Shown: positions 7,582 to 17,248, counted from the first letter of the stretch. The stretch: 64,000 nucleotides of DNA from Poriferisodalis sp964484385 (GCA_964484385.1 CAZAFV010000005.1:18044-82043); one strand, 5' to 3'. Numbers and translations: made by a program. Notes: generated by a model not told the origin, from the sequence alone.

Positions 7582-10137
7582 ATGCCTGACGCCCCGAGTG
7601 ATTCTGAGACCGCCTCGATGCTGAGCCCGTTCCGGGTGCTCGACCTGACCGACGAGCGGGGTCACCTGTGCGGGGCGATCCTCGCCCAGATGGGTGCCGA
7701 TGTCATCGCGGTGGAACCGCCCGAGGGTTCGTCTGCCCGGCGCCTGGCCCCCTTTGCCGGCGATGTTGAGGGTCCCGAGCGTTCGCTGCATCACTGGGCG
7801 TACAACCGGGGCAAGCGCAGCGTGGTGCTCGACCTGGCGACCGACGATGGTGCAGCCACGCTGCGGGATCTCGCGGCGGCGGCCGACATCCTGATCGAAT
7901 CGGCCGGCCCGGGCCAGATGGAGGCCCTGGGGCTGGGCTACGGCACCTTGTCGGAGATCAATCCCGAGCTGGTGTACGTGTCGATCTCGCCGTTCGGCTC
8001 CGACGGACCCAAGGCCGACTGGGCTGTCTCGGATCTGACGTTGCAGGCCTCAGCGGTGAACATGGCGATGACCGGCGATTCCGACCGGGCACCGGTGCGC
8101 ACCGGGGGTCTGTTCCCGCAGGCGTTCCACAATGCGGCCTCCGAGGCTGCGGGCGCTGCGCTGATCGCCCTGTGGGAGCGCCAGACGGTTTCGGGTCTCG
8201 GCCAGCACGTGGACATGTCGGCCCAGCAGAGCATGAACCAGGCATGCCAGTCGTACGCGCTTTCCACACCGCTGGGCGCGACGCCGCCGACCCGCCACGC
8301 CGGCGGGGTGCTGGTGGAGGGTCTGCATGTGCAGCTGATGTGGCCGTGCAAGGACGGGCATGCGTCGGTGACGTTCCTGTTCGGGCCGGGCTTCCGTGCC
8401 TTCACGCAGAGCCTCATGGACTGGGTGTGCGAGGAGGGCTTCTGCGACGAAGCCACCCGCGACAAGAACTGGACCGAGTACGCCATGATGCTGCTCGACG
8501 GCCGCGAGCCGATCTCGGAGTACGAGCGGCTGAAGCAGGTCCTGGCAGACTTCTTCGCCACCAAGACCAAGGCCGAGCTGCTGGATGCGGCCATGAGCCG
8601 GCGGGTGCTGATCACCCCGGTGTGGACGGCCGACGAGGTGGTGAACTCGCACCAGCTGGCCGCCCGTGAGTACTGGGAGACCGTCACCCAGGATCTGGGC
8701 GACAGCGACGGCGAAAGTGGCGAGGTGCGCTACCCGGGTCGCTATGCGCGCTTCAGTGCCACGCCGATGCAACCGCTCGGTCCGCCGCCGAAGCTGGGCC
8801 AGCACACCGCCGAGGTATTGGCCGAGCTGGCTGGGGCCGATGCAGCACCGGCACAGACGCGGCCTCGCATCGAGGTCACGGGCGCTGACGTCAGCGCCCA
8901 GACGGCTTCGACAGCACGCCCGCTCGAGAACGTCAAGGTGCTCGACTTCATGTGGGCGATGGCGGGGCCCGCAGCAGCGCGGGTGCTGGCCGACTACGGC
9001 GCCGACATCATCCGGGTGGAATCCGAAACCCGCTTGGAGGTGGCCCGATCGCTGCAGCCGTTCCGTGACGACATCGGCGACCCGGAGTACTCGGCGCTCT
9101 ACAACAACATGAACGCCGGCAAGCGAGGCATCTGCCTCGACATGTCCAAGCCGGCTGCGTTAGACGTCATCTGGGATCTCATCGACTGGGCCGACGTGAT
9201 CGTGGAGTCGTTCTCGCCGAAGGGCATGGCCGGCTTCGGGATGGGCTGGGAGCAGGTGCGCGAGCGCCGGCCCGACGTGATCATGGCGTCGAGCTGCCTG
9301 ATGGGCCAGACCGGGCCGCTGGCGATGCTGGCTGGTTTCGGAACCATGGCCGCGGCGATCTCGGGGTTCTTCTACCCGGTGGGCTGGCCGGATCGGGCGC
9401 CGTGCGGGCCGTTCGGCGCCTACACCGACTACACCTCGCCCCGCTGGCTGGTGGCTGCGGTGATGGGAGCGCTGGAGCACCGGCGCCGCACCGGTGAGGG
9501 CCAGTACATCGACATGTCCCAGGCCGAGTCGGCGCTGCATCTGCTGGCGCCGGCGGTGCTCGACCGCACGGTGAACGGCCGGGTGGCGCACCGGGTGGGC
9601 AACCGCGACCGGCACATCGCGCCCCAGGGCGTCTACCAGACAGCAGCCAGCGACCGGTTCCCCGCCGTCGTGCCCGACGACAGCTGGATCGCCATCTCGT
9701 GTGTCGACGATGAGCAGTGGCAGTCACTCGCAGCTCTGATGGGCCGGGGCGACTTGGGCGACCTGACTCTGGCCGAGCGCCATGAGCGCCACGACGAGCT
9801 CGACGAGATCATCTCGGCGTGGGCCCGGGGCCACGACGGTGTGGCGCTGATGCATCGCCTGCAGGACGTCGGCGTAGCTGCGCACATCGTGCAGAACTCG
9901 CCGGAGTACACCGCCGATGCGCAGGTCATCCACCGGGGCCAGCAGGTGGAGGTGCCCCACGCCAAGCAGGGCACCACCATCGTGGACGCGTCCCGATTCG
10001 CGCTGTCTCGCACCCCGGCACAGGTGACCTACGGCGGCCCGACGCTCGGAGAGCACACCTTCGACATCCTCACCGAGGTGCTCGGCTACGACAGCGACCG
10101 CATAGCCGAACTCGCCGTCGCCGAACTCCTGGCCTGA
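7582..10137 (+). CDS. Double-domain family III (CaiB/BaiF) CoA-transferase, copy B
   Basis: 851 residues, intact. Closely related to copy A along its whole length; many blocks are identical (YNRGKRSVVLDL, RDKNWTEYAMMLLDGREP). Domain 1 covers about residues 13-420 and domain 2 about 450-851 (VKVLDFMWAMAGPA). The putative nucleophile Asp616 (AYTDYTSP) is in domain 2; domain 1 has PQAFHNAASEAA there and appears to lack it. Both halves keep the GxGQ-[HY]-ID loop. In the cytoplasm it would transfer CoA to a carboxylate substrate; the DddD-like architecture makes DMSP or another small zwitterion one possibility among many. ATG 7582 is chosen over GTG 7576 by analogy with copy A. It is convergent with the carboxylase gene, 36 bp apart. 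Confidence 0.85.
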   Translation: MPDAPSDSETASMLSPFRVLDLTDERGHLCGAILAQMGADVIAVEPPEGSSARRLAPFAGDVEGPERSLHHWAYNRGKRSVVLDLATDDGAATLRDLAAAADILIESAGPGQMEALGLGYGTLSEINPELVYVSISPFGSDGPKADWAVSDLTLQASAVNMAMTGDSDRAPVRTGGLFPQAFHNAASEAAGAALIALWERQTVSGLGQHVDMSAQQSMNQACQSYALSTPLGATPPTRHAGGVLVEGLHVQLMWPCKDGHASVTFLFGPGFRAFTQSLMDWVCEEGFCDEATRDKNWTEYAMMLLDGREPISEYERLKQVLADFFATKTKAELLDAAMSRRVLITPVWTADEVVNSHQLAAREYWETVTQDLGDSDGESGEVRYPGRYARFSATPMQPLGPPPKLGQHTAEVLAELAGADAAPAQTRPRIEVTGADVSAQTASTARPLENVKVLDFMWAMAGPAAARVLADYGADIIRVESETRLEVARSLQPFRDDIGDPEYSALYNNMNAGKRGICLDMSKPAALDVIWDLIDWADVIVESFSPKGMAGFGMGWEQVRERRPDVIMASSCLMGQTGPLAMLAGFGTMAAAISGFFYPVGWPDRAPCGPFGAYTDYTSPRWLVAAVMGALEHRRRTGEGQYIDMSQAESALHLLAPAVLDRTVNGRVAHRVGNRDRHIAPQGVYQTAASDRFPAVVPDDSWIAISCVDDEQWQSLAALMGRGDLGDLTLAERHERHDELDEIISAWARGHDGVALMHRLQDVGVAAHIVQNSPEYTADAQVIHRGQQVEVPHAKQGTTIVDASRFALSRTPAQVTYGGPTLGEHTFDILTEVLGYDSDRIAELAVAELLA

Positions 10138-10173
10138 TTCCCGCCTGCCGCGTGCTGGCCGCAGCCTCGGGCG

Positions 10174-13100
10174 TTACCAGGTGTCGACCATGGGGCGCTT
10201 CTTGCCGGTGCGTGGGGGCGGCTTGGGGGCTGCCAGCAGCGCCATGCGGATCCAGTCGCGGCTTTCGGCGGGATCGATCACGTCGTCGATCTCGAAGAAC
10301 GTGGCCGTGTTGACGGCTTTGCCCTGCTCGTACAGGCGGGCGACGCGCTTCTCGTATTCCGCTATGCGCTCCTCCGGGTCCTCGATGGCCTCGAGCTCAC
10401 GGCGGTAGCCCAGCTTCACGAAGCCCTCGAGGCCCATGCCGCCGAACTCGCCCGTCGGCCACGACACGGTGAACGTCGGCGCCTTGAAGCTGCCGCCGGC
10501 CATGGCCTGGGCTCCCAGCCCGTAGCCCTTGCGCAGCACGATGGTCATGAACGGCACCGTCACGTTGGCCGCCGTCACGAACATGCGGGCCGCATGGCGC
10601 ACCGTCGCCTCGTACTCGGCTTGGGGCCCCACCATGATCCCCGGCGTGTCGCACAGGAACAGCAGCGGGATGTCGTGCGCGTCGCAGAGCTGGATGAAGC
10701 GGGCGGCCTTGTCACCGGTGTCGGCGTCGACCGCGCCGCCGAGATGGTGGTTGTTGTTGGCCACCACGCCGATCGGACGTCCTTCGACGCGTGCCAGCGC
10801 CGTGACGCAACCCGGTCCCCAGCCGCGGCGCAGCTCCATCACCGAGTCGACATCGCAGAGCTTGTCGATGATGTCGCGCACGTCGTAGGCCCGCAGGCGA
10901 TTCTCGGGCACCAGGTGGCGCAGCTCGCGCTGGTCGTGGCACTCCCACTCCTCGACGGAGCCCTGGAAGTACGACAGGTACTGCTTGGCGGCCACGATCG
11001 CCGCGGCCTCGTCTTCCACCAGCACGTCGATCACGCCGTTGGGCCACTGCACGTCGACGGGGCCGACCTCCTCGGGACGGAACACGCCCAGGCCGCCGCC
11101 CTCGATCATGGCGGGGCCGCCGACGCCGATGTTCGAGCCCTCGGTCGCGATGATCACGTCGCAGCAGCCCAGCAGCACTGCATTGCCCGCAAAGCAGCGA
11201 CCGTTGGTGACGCCCACCAGCGGCACCAGGCCGCTGAGCTGAGCAAAGAAGGTGAACGCCCAGCAGTCGAGACCCGAGCCGCCGATGCCGTCGGTGTCGC
11301 CCGGTCTGCCGCCGCCGCCCTCGGCCAGCAGCACCACCGGCAGGCGGTTGTGCTCGGCGATCTCGAACATGCGGTCCTTCTTGCGGTGGTTGTTCCCGCC
11401 TTGGGTGCCCGCCAGCACCATGTAGTCGTAGGACATGACCATGGCCTGGGATTGCTCAGGGCCGAAGAGGTCGCCGTTGACGCTGGCCACGCCGGCCACC
11501 ATGCCGTCGCCCTGGGTGTTGGCGATCAGGTCTTCCATGGAGCGGCGGCGGCGCTGCGCAGCCACCATCAGCGGGCTGTACTCCACGAACGTGCCCGGAT
11601 CGACGAGGTCTGCCATGTTCTCGCGCGCCGTGCGGTGGCCGCGGCCGTGACGCTTCGCGACAGCCTCGGGCCGGTTCTCGTCGAGGCCGAAACCACGTCG
11701 TTCGAACACCTCGGCCAGATCGGGCCGGATGAAGTCGAGATCGACTGCTGCTGCGGCTTCGACGACCTCCACCGAGACGTCGGCTTCCTCGACGAACAGC
11801 AACGAGTGCCCCTCGTACACCGTGTCACCGGGCGCCACGCCCAGCATTCGCACGAAGCCGGTGACCGTGGAGGTCACGACGTGCTCCATCTTCATCGCTT
11901 CCATCACCGCGACCTGCTGGCCCTCGGCGACGGGATCGCCTTCGGCGACAGCGAGCGAGACGATCGTGCCCTGCAGCGGTGCTGCTACGGCGATGCTGCC
12001 GTCGGGGCCGGTCACGGTCGCCACTGGCACACTGGGCTGCCACGCGCCTGCCGGCGCGCCATGGAGCGAGGCTGTGCCCGAAGCCATGGCTTGAGCCCGA
12101 ACAGCGTCAGATGCGGCCCGGTCGGCAGGGGCGTCATCAATGTCGCCGTGGTGCAGCACGGCGAGCGGATCGTCTCCGACCGTCGCACCAGCCCGTCCAC
12201 CAGCGCCGGCACCGGCGGCGACAGCCGGCTCGGCAGGCGCCCAGACCGATGCCGCCTGGGCAGCAGCGGTGCACAGCGCATCGGCGTGATCGGCCACGAA
12301 GCTGGTGGTGAGATCGTTGGCGATCACTTCGGGCCGGTCGAGCAGCGCGGCCAGGAACCCCAGGTTCGTCGCCACGCCCTCGATGCGGAATTCGCCCAAG
12401 GCCCGGCGTGCCCGGCGGACCGCGTCGGCGTACTCGCGGCTGGGGCTGTAGGCGATCACCTTGGCGAGCAGCGAGTCGAAGCTGGGGTTGGTGCCGTATC
12501 CGACGTAGCCGTAGGTGTCGGTGCGTATCCCTGGACCGGTGGGAGGCTCGAAGGCGGCGAGCACACCGCCGCTTGGGCGTGAGGTGCCGTCTGGCTGCAT
12601 CGTCTCGGTGTTGATACGGCATTGGATGGCGTACCCGCGCGGCGATGGCACGTCGGGTTGCGTCAACCCCACATCGGCAAGGCGGGCACCCCCGGCAATC
12701 CTGAGTTGCGCGGCCACGAGATCGACGCCGGTGACTTCCTCGGTGACCGTGTGCTCGACCTGGATGCGAGCGTTGACCTCGCAGAAGGCGATCGTGGCGG
12801 GGTCGTCGGTGTCGATGAGGAATTCCCAGGTGCCCAGGCTGCGGTAGCCGACTGCCCTGGCCATCTCGGTGGCGGCGTCGCACACCGCCTGGCGGGCATC
12901 GGTCGTGAGCGTGGGCGAGGGAGCGATCTCGACGATCTTCTGGTTCTGGCGCTGCAGCGTGCATTCCCGCTCGCCCAGGTGCGAGACCGTCTCGCCGTCG
13001 CCGACGATCTGCACCTCGATGTGGCGGGCACGCTCGATCAGCTGCTCCACGTAGAGATCGCCGTTGCCGAACGCAGCGGCAGCCTCGCTGGCGCAGCGCT

Positions 13101-13638
13101 CATAGGCCGCTTCGAGCTCGTCGGCTGAGCGCACGACGCGCATGCCTCGCCCGCCGCCCCCGGCCAGGGCCTTGATCATCATCGGCCCGTGCTCGGCGAA
13201 GAAGGCCTGGGCAGCTTCGACCGACGTCGGCTCGGACGTGGCGGGCAGCAGGGGCACATGGTGCTGTTGCGCGAGCGCTCGAGCGGCGAGCTTGTCCCCG
13301 AAGAGCTCGAGCTGGAGCGCGCTGGGCCCCACGAAGGTGATGTCGGCCGCCTTGCACGCAAGCGCCAAGGCCGGGTTCTCGGCCAGGAACCCGTAGCCGG
13401 GATGGATCGCGTCGCAGCCGGCCCCCGCCGCCGCGCTGACCACCTGGTCCACGTCGAGATAGGGCGCGACGCCCCGGCCGTCGAGCGTGATCGACTCATC
13501 GGCCACCCGGGTGTGCAGCGAGGCAGCGTCGTCGTCGCCCGCGATAGCAACCGTGCCGATGCCGAGCTCGCTGGCCGCCCGCGCTACCCGCACGGCAATC
13601 TCGCCGCGGTTCGCAATCAGCAGCTTCTTCAGGCCCAT
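10174..13638 (-). CDS. Single-chain biotin-dependent acyl-CoA carboxylase (BC-BCCP-CT fusion)
   Basis: 1154 residues. Biotin carboxylase covers about 1-450 (KKLLIANRGEIAVRV, the ATP-grasp Gly-rich loop GGGGRGM, EVNARIQVEHTVTE). A biotinyl domain follows at about 540-615 with EAMKMEH (biotinylated Lys583). Carboxyltransferase covers about 640-1154, with acyl-CoA and carboxybiotin oxyanion regions (AGTQGGNNHRKKDRM, FLCDTPGIMVGP, MAGGSFKAPTFTVSWP). All three activities of ATP-dependent carboxylation of an acyl-CoA sit in one polypeptide, as in the long-chain or LCC-type carboxylases; most actinobacterial acetyl/propionyl-CoA carboxylases use separate subunits. The acyl substrate cannot be assigned. 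The ATG is preceded by GGAAGGG on the minus strand. The 662-codon open frame on the other strand is antisense shadow. Confidence 0.9.
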   Translation of the reverse strand: MGLKKLLIANRGEIAVRVARAASELGIGTVAIAGDDDAASLHTRVADESITLDGRGVAPYLDVDQVVSAAAGAGCDAIHPGYGFLAENPALALACKAADITFVGPSALQLELFGDKLAARALAQQHHVPLLPATSEPTSVEAAQAFFAEHGPMMIKALAGGGGRGMRVVRSADELEAAYERCASEAAAAFGNGDLYVEQLIERARHIEVQIVGDGETVSHLGERECTLQRQNQKIVEIAPSPTLTTDARQAVCDAATEMARAVGYRSLGTWEFLIDTDDPATIAFCEVNARIQVEHTVTEEVTGVDLVAAQLRIAGGARLADVGLTQPDVPSPRGYAIQCRINTETMQPDGTSRPSGGVLAAFEPPTGPGIRTDTYGYVGYGTNPSFDSLLAKVIAYSPSREYADAVRRARRALGEFRIEGVATNLGFLAALLDRPEVIANDLTTSFVADHADALCTAAAQAASVWAPAEPAVAAGAGAGGRAGATVGDDPLAVLHHGDIDDAPADRAASDAVRAQAMASGTASLHGAPAGAWQPSVPVATVTGPDGSIAVAAPLQGTIVSLAVAEGDPVAEGQQVAVMEAMKMEHVVTSTVTGFVRMLGVAPGDTVYEGHSLLFVEEADVSVEVVEAAAAVDLDFIRPDLAEVFERRGFGLDENRPEAVAKRHGRGHRTARENMADLVDPGTFVEYSPLMVAAQRRRRSMEDLIANTQGDGMVAGVASVNGDLFGPEQSQAMVMSYDYMVLAGTQGGNNHRKKDRMFEIAEHNRLPVVLLAEGGGGRPGDTDGIGGSGLDCWAFTFFAQLSGLVPLVGVTNGRCFAGNAVLLGCCDVIIATEGSNIGVGGPAMIEGGGLGVFRPEEVGPVDVQWPNGVIDVLVEDEAAAIVAAKQYLSYFQGSVEEWECHDQRELRHLVPENRLRAYDVRDIIDKLCDVDSVMELRRGWGPGCVTALARVEGRPIGVVANNNHHLGGAVDADTGDKAARFIQLCDAHDIPLLFLCDTPGIMVGPQAEYEATVRHAARMFVTAANVTVPFMTIVLRKGYGLGAQAMAGGSFKAPTFTVSWPTGEFGGMGLEGFVKLGYRRELEAIEDPEERIAEYEKRVARLYEQGKAVNTATFFEIDDVIDPAESRDWIRMALLAAPKPPPRTGKKRPMVDTW

Positions 13639-13813
13639 GGGTGCCCTTCCCCTGTGTCACAGCGACTCGTTGCCCGACGCGGGCCGCGCCGCCATTCGTC
13701 GGCCAACGCTAGGTGCGAAGACGGCGCGATGCCCACGGCAACGAGCTCGGCGGCAGCAGCGTTGCCCGCGCCGGTCAGCTAGACAGCGGTGCAGCGCAAG
13801 GAGGGGAAGTGCG

Positions 13814-14914
13814 ATGCCCGTGGACGCCAGAGTTGTTGTCATCCCGCAGGAGGCTGGTGCCGGACCTGAAGTGATGGACGTGACGCTGCCCGATCCGAGC
13901 GGTCATCAGGTGGTGGTGAAGCAGTACGCGTCGGGCGTCTGCCACAGTCAGCTGCACACCATTCACAACCCGAGGGCGGCGCCGGCCGTGTTGGGTCACG
14001 AGTCCACCGGCGAGGTGGTCGCCGTGGGCGACGACGTGACCGGCCTCGCGCCGGGCGACACGGTGATGGTCACGTGGGTGCCGAAGGACACCGAGAACGC
14101 GCGCCGTCGGGGCGGACCATTGCGGCTCGATCTCGGCGATGGCCGCACGGCAACCTCCATCAACGTGTTCACCTGGGCCACCCACACGATCGCGGATGAG
14201 ATGTTCGTGGTGAAGGTGCCCGAGGGCATCGACGTGGAGGCCACCTGCATCATTGGCTGCGCGGTCATCACCGGCGCCGGTGCGGTGCTCCACACCGCCG
14301 GAGTGAAGGCCGGGGACAGCGTGGCCATCTTCGGTGTCGGCGGAGTCGGCCTATCTGCAGTTGCTGCGGCGAACTTCGTCGGGGCCGATCCGATCATCGC
14401 CGTGGACCTCTCCGAGGAGAAGCTGGACTTCGCGAAGCGCTTCGGGGCTACTCACGGCGTCAACGCTTCCAGCGGCGATCCCGTCGAAGAGATCAGGGCG
14501 CTCACGACCGACGAGCACCGCTTCGACATCCTGCGTCAGCCGCTGCGCGGCGTGGACTTCGCCTTCGACTGCATCGGGCACCAGAGCACGATGGCCCAGA
14601 TCCACGAGGCCACTCATGCCGGCGAGTTCGGCCAGAGCCGCGGCGGAACAGCGGTGCTCGTCGGCGTGCCACAGCGCAACCTCGAACTCGACACCCTGCA
14701 CCTGTTCATCGGCGAGCGGGCGTTCATCTCCAGCCTGGGCGGCAGCTGCGAGCCGGCCGTCGATTTCCCCCGCTTCTTGCAGTGGCACACCGACGGCAGC
14801 CTCGACCTCAACTCGCTGGTAACGCAGAGCTACCCGATTGACGACATCGGCCAGGCTGTCGACGACCTCGAGAACGGAAGGATCGCAGGCCGCTCCATCC
14901 TGGTATTCGACTGA
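13814..14914 (+). CDS. Zinc-dependent alcohol dehydrogenase (MDR family) without structural zinc loop
   Basis: 366 residues. The N-terminal catalytic domain has SGVCHSQLH and GHESTGEVV, with Cys, His and Glu zinc ligands, and a later GCAVITGAG carrying the second catalytic Cys. The nucleotide-binding fold has GVGGVGLSAVAAA. The four-cysteine structural zinc lobe of class III enzymes, expected around residues 85-110, is replaced by a cysteine-free segment (VPKDTENARRRGGPLRL). It would oxidise an alcohol, or a glutathione/mycothiol-type adduct, with NAD(P). ATG 13814 has AAGGAGGGG 7 nt upstream; the frame upstream of it is not credible coding. Convergent with the nitroreductase gene 7 bp away, so no operon partner is seen. 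Confidence 0.85.
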   Translation: MPVDARVVVIPQEAGAGPEVMDVTLPDPSGHQVVVKQYASGVCHSQLHTIHNPRAAPAVLGHESTGEVVAVGDDVTGLAPGDTVMVTWVPKDTENARRRGGPLRLDLGDGRTATSINVFTWATHTIADEMFVVKVPEGIDVEATCIIGCAVITGAGAVLHTAGVKAGDSVAIFGVGGVGLSAVAAANFVGADPIIAVDLSEEKLDFAKRFGATHGVNASSGDPVEEIRALTTDEHRFDILRQPLRGVDFAFDCIGHQSTMAQIHEATHAGEFGQSRGGTAVLVGVPQRNLELDTLHLFIGERAFISSLGGSCEPAVDFPRFLQWHTDGSLDLNSLVTQSYPIDDIGQAVDDLENGRIAGRSILVFD

Positions 14915-14921
14915 CCGATGG

Positions 14922-15575
14922 CTACCAGCCGTTGACGTGGACGAACTGGTCGAAGGGCTTGCGGCGGCCTGGCTTGAAGTCGGTGCCGATGGTGTGAGCC
15001 ACGGGCAGCAACGCCACCTGCTGCACCTCGTCGAAGGGAATGCCGAGGATCTCGGCGACTTCCTGCTCGCGAGCCAGATGGACAGTGGTCCAGCAGGTAC
15101 CCAGACCTCGATTGCGAGCGGCGAGGCAGAAACTCCACGCAGCTTGAATGACCGAACCCCAGCGCAGCGCCTGCAGCCCCGCAGGAGCTCCGTCGAGGCG
15201 ACCTTCGATGCACGGCACGAAGATCGCGGGCGTGCGCGGAAAGTTCTCTGCCAGGTAGCGGGCTGAGTCCATCATGCGCAGCCAGTCCGCCCGCGCCGCC
15301 GGATCGGTCTCGGCTGCTGCGGCCTTGGCCAGGTAGTTGTCGTCGATCCGGCCGAGCCAAACCTCTTGATAGATCGTCCCGACGGCACGGCACTGTTCCG
15401 GATCGGTCGAAACGACGAAGTGCCAGTCCTGGCGCAGCGATCCGGTGGGAGCTTGCAGCGCCAGCTCGAGGCATTCGCGCAATGTTGCGTCGTCGACAGG
15501 CTGGTCAAAGTCGAGCCGGCGCCGCACGGCGCGGGTGGTGGCCAGCACCTCGTCGGCGCTGAGGGAGAGCGTCAC
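14922..15575 (-). CDS. Nitroreductase-family FMN oxidoreductase
   Basis: 217 residues, typical nitroreductase length. TTRAVRRRLDF at the start matches the FMN-phosphate-binding RRSVR-type motif, LQAPTGSLRQDWHFVV fits the family APS/T-x-xNxQpW block, and GLGTCWTTVHL with GIPFDEVQQVALLPV fits the C-terminal block. The enzyme would be a cytoplasmic FMN- and NAD(P)H-dependent reductase; nitro compounds, quinones or an unknown physiological acceptor are all possible. The GTG start lies 7 nt after the stop of the upstream gene (15583-16317), so the two probably form an operon. Confidence 0.85.
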   Translation of the reverse strand: MTLSLSADEVLATTRAVRRRLDFDQPVDDATLRECLELALQAPTGSLRQDWHFVVSTDPEQCRAVGTIYQEVWLGRIDDNYLAKAAAAETDPAARADWLRMMDSARYLAENFPRTPAIFVPCIEGRLDGAPAGLQALRWGSVIQAAWSFCLAARNRGLGTCWTTVHLAREQEVAEILGIPFDEVQQVALLPVAHTIGTDFKPGRRKPFDQFVHVNGW

Positions 15576-15582
15576 GGCTGCG

Positions 15583-16317
15583 CTAATCGGCGAGAGCGGC
15601 TTCGATGGCGGCGATGCCGTCGGCGAGCGCTTGGGCCTCGGCGCTGTCGAGCACGCTGTAGATCGGCGCGATCAGTTCGTCGGTCAGCGCTTCGGCGGCC
15701 TCCCATTTCGCACGATGCTCGTCGGTGACCTGCGCGTCATTCGTCCAGCCGAACATCTCGACGTCGTCGGGCCGGCGCACGCGGTGAGCCATCTCGGTCG
15801 ACAGGCCCGACGCCACGATGGCAACGAGGTGCAGGCTGCCACGCAGCTCCCGCAGCACGGCCACGTTCTGGAACGCCCGGGCTGCGGCCTCGTCGCTGCG
15901 CGGCTCGGATGCGACTGCCGCGAAGAGTGCCTGTGCGGAGCTGTCGACGAGCCCAGCGTCGATCACCTTGTCGGCGGCGGCATTGAACGTGTCGAGACCT
16001 GCGACACCGCCCAGCTTGGATGAGCCGAACGCACCCGCGCACTCCATGTAGAGACGGCCTCCGTCGCGTGGCGCCATGGTCTCCTTGGCCGAATTCCAGA
16101 TCTTGGCGACCAGAGCCGGGTTGAAGTAGCCGAAGGCGCTGTGCACCACCGTGGCCTCGACATCGCCGAGCACGCCGCCGCGGCCCAGCACGTACAGGCG
16201 GAAGCCGTCGAGGCCGGCTTCCTTGCCGCGGGCCAGCGTTCCGGGGTCGAAATAGAACCTTGAGCCCAGCGCAGCGATGGGCGGGCACACCGTTTGAACG
16301 AGTTCACGTGTCTCCAT
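15583..16317 (-). CDS. SCO6745-like conserved actinobacterial protein
   Basis: 244 residues from ATG 16317 (METRELVQTVCPP); an upstream in-frame GTG at 16335 is less likely. The pattern VVHSAFGYFNPALVAKIWNSA, then RLYMECAGAFG, then a helical C-terminus with FGWTNDAQ resembles the uncharacterised SCO6745 family, common in actinobacteria. No catalytic motif, signal peptide or membrane segment is visible, and composition is mostly alpha-helical. It is the upstream gene of a pair with the nitroreductase. A CACACT sequence lies 8 nt before the ATG and may be its -10 box. Family from memory; function unknown. Confidence 0.65.
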   Translation of the reverse strand: METRELVQTVCPPIAALGSRFYFDPGTLARGKEAGLDGFRLYVLGRGGVLGDVEATVVHSAFGYFNPALVAKIWNSAKETMAPRDGGRLYMECAGAFGSSKLGGVAGLDTFNAAADKVIDAGLVDSSAQALFAAVASEPRSDEAAARAFQNVAVLRELRGSLHLVAIVASGLSTEMAHRVRRPDDVEMFGWTNDAQVTDEHRAKWEAAEALTDELIAPIYSVLDSAEAQALADGIAAIEAALAD

Positions 16318-16507
16318 GGGGCGACAGTGTGGCATCGAGCCGCCAGCGCCGCTCCCGCACGGTTGGGCGAACTCAGACCCTGTCCAATGCGCGCAGCGGG
16401 TGAAGCATGCTGCTTGACGTGGCTGCCTCGCCCGAACTCACTGCTCGGCGCAGCCAGCTCGGCGCGATGCGTCGCTGCGTTCGACGGCGGATGCGATTCG
16501 TGCCGTG

Positions 16508-17248
16508 TCAGTGCAGGCGGCGGGCGAACATGTCGAGCAGCAACTCCCAGTGGCGCTCTGCTGCCGGCTGGTCGTACACGGGACGCTGCGGGAACACGAA
16601 GCCGTGATGGGTGCCATCTACCCAGTAGGTCTGCGCGTCGGTCCCGGCGTCGGCGAAGGCCTTGCAGAGCCGGTCGTAGTGGGCACGGTCGACGTAGTCG
16701 TCGTGCTCGGCCGACATCACCAGCACCTCGCCGCGGATGTCGGGCGCTCGCAGGTGGGGCGAGTCGCTGGCGTCCACGGCCAGCCGCACGCCGTGAATCG
16801 ATGCGGCGGCGGTGATGGTGTCGGGGTAATCCGCGGCGAGCCAGATCGCCATGGGACCCGTCATGCAGTAGCCAGTGGTTCCTACCCGTTCGATGCTGGC
16901 AGCCGGGTCCGCGTCGGCATATCGCATCAGCGCTGCGGCATCACGCGACACCATCGCATTGGACAGGTTGGTCATCAGCTCGAACATGAACTGCCGGCTG
17001 GCCGGGTCGTCACGCTGCACGATGAAGCCGGGAACGTCGCGGTAGTACAGGTTCGGCAACAGCACGTAATACCCGACGGTGGCGATCCGCCGGGCCATGT
17101 CGTGCAGCTCTTCCCGCTTGCCGGGCGCGTCCATCAAGAACAGCACCGTTGGGAACGGGCCTGGCCGCCGCTCGCTCGGCTCGGGATGCACGACGAACGT
17201 GCTCATCTCGCCCTCGCCGGTATCGATTGAGACGTGGTCTTCGAACAT
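16508..17248 (-). CDS. Dienelactone hydrolase-family protein
   Basis: 246 residues with an alpha/beta-hydrolase fold. Nucleophile Cys in GTTGYCMTGPMA, Asp in MSAEHDDYVDRAHYD and His in VDGTHHGFVFP give the Cys-Asp-His triad of dienelactone hydrolases. These open the lactone in chlorocatechol and related ortho-cleavage pathways, but many members act on other esters. GAGGAGG 6 nt before ATG 17248 is a strong ribosome site. It stands alone on the minus strand, divergent from the crotonase gene across 198 bp in which only the crotonase -10 box was recognised. Confidence 0.85.
   Translation of the reverse strand: MFEDHVSIDTGEGEMSTFVVHPEPSERRPGPFPTVLFLMDAPGKREELHDMARRIATVGYYVLLPNLYYRDVPGFIVQRDDPASRQFMFELMTNLSNAMVSRDAAALMRYADADPAASIERVGTTGYCMTGPMAIWLAADYPDTITAAASIHGVRLAVDASDSPHLRAPDIRGEVLVMSAEHDDYVDRAHYDRLCKAFADAGTDAQTYWVDGTHHGFVFPQRPVYDQPAAERHWELLLDMFARRLH

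Noticed and set aside
10594..12582. 662-codon plus-strand frame opposite the carboxylase
   Set aside because: Antisense to an intact biotin carboxylase gene; no domain or ribosome site.
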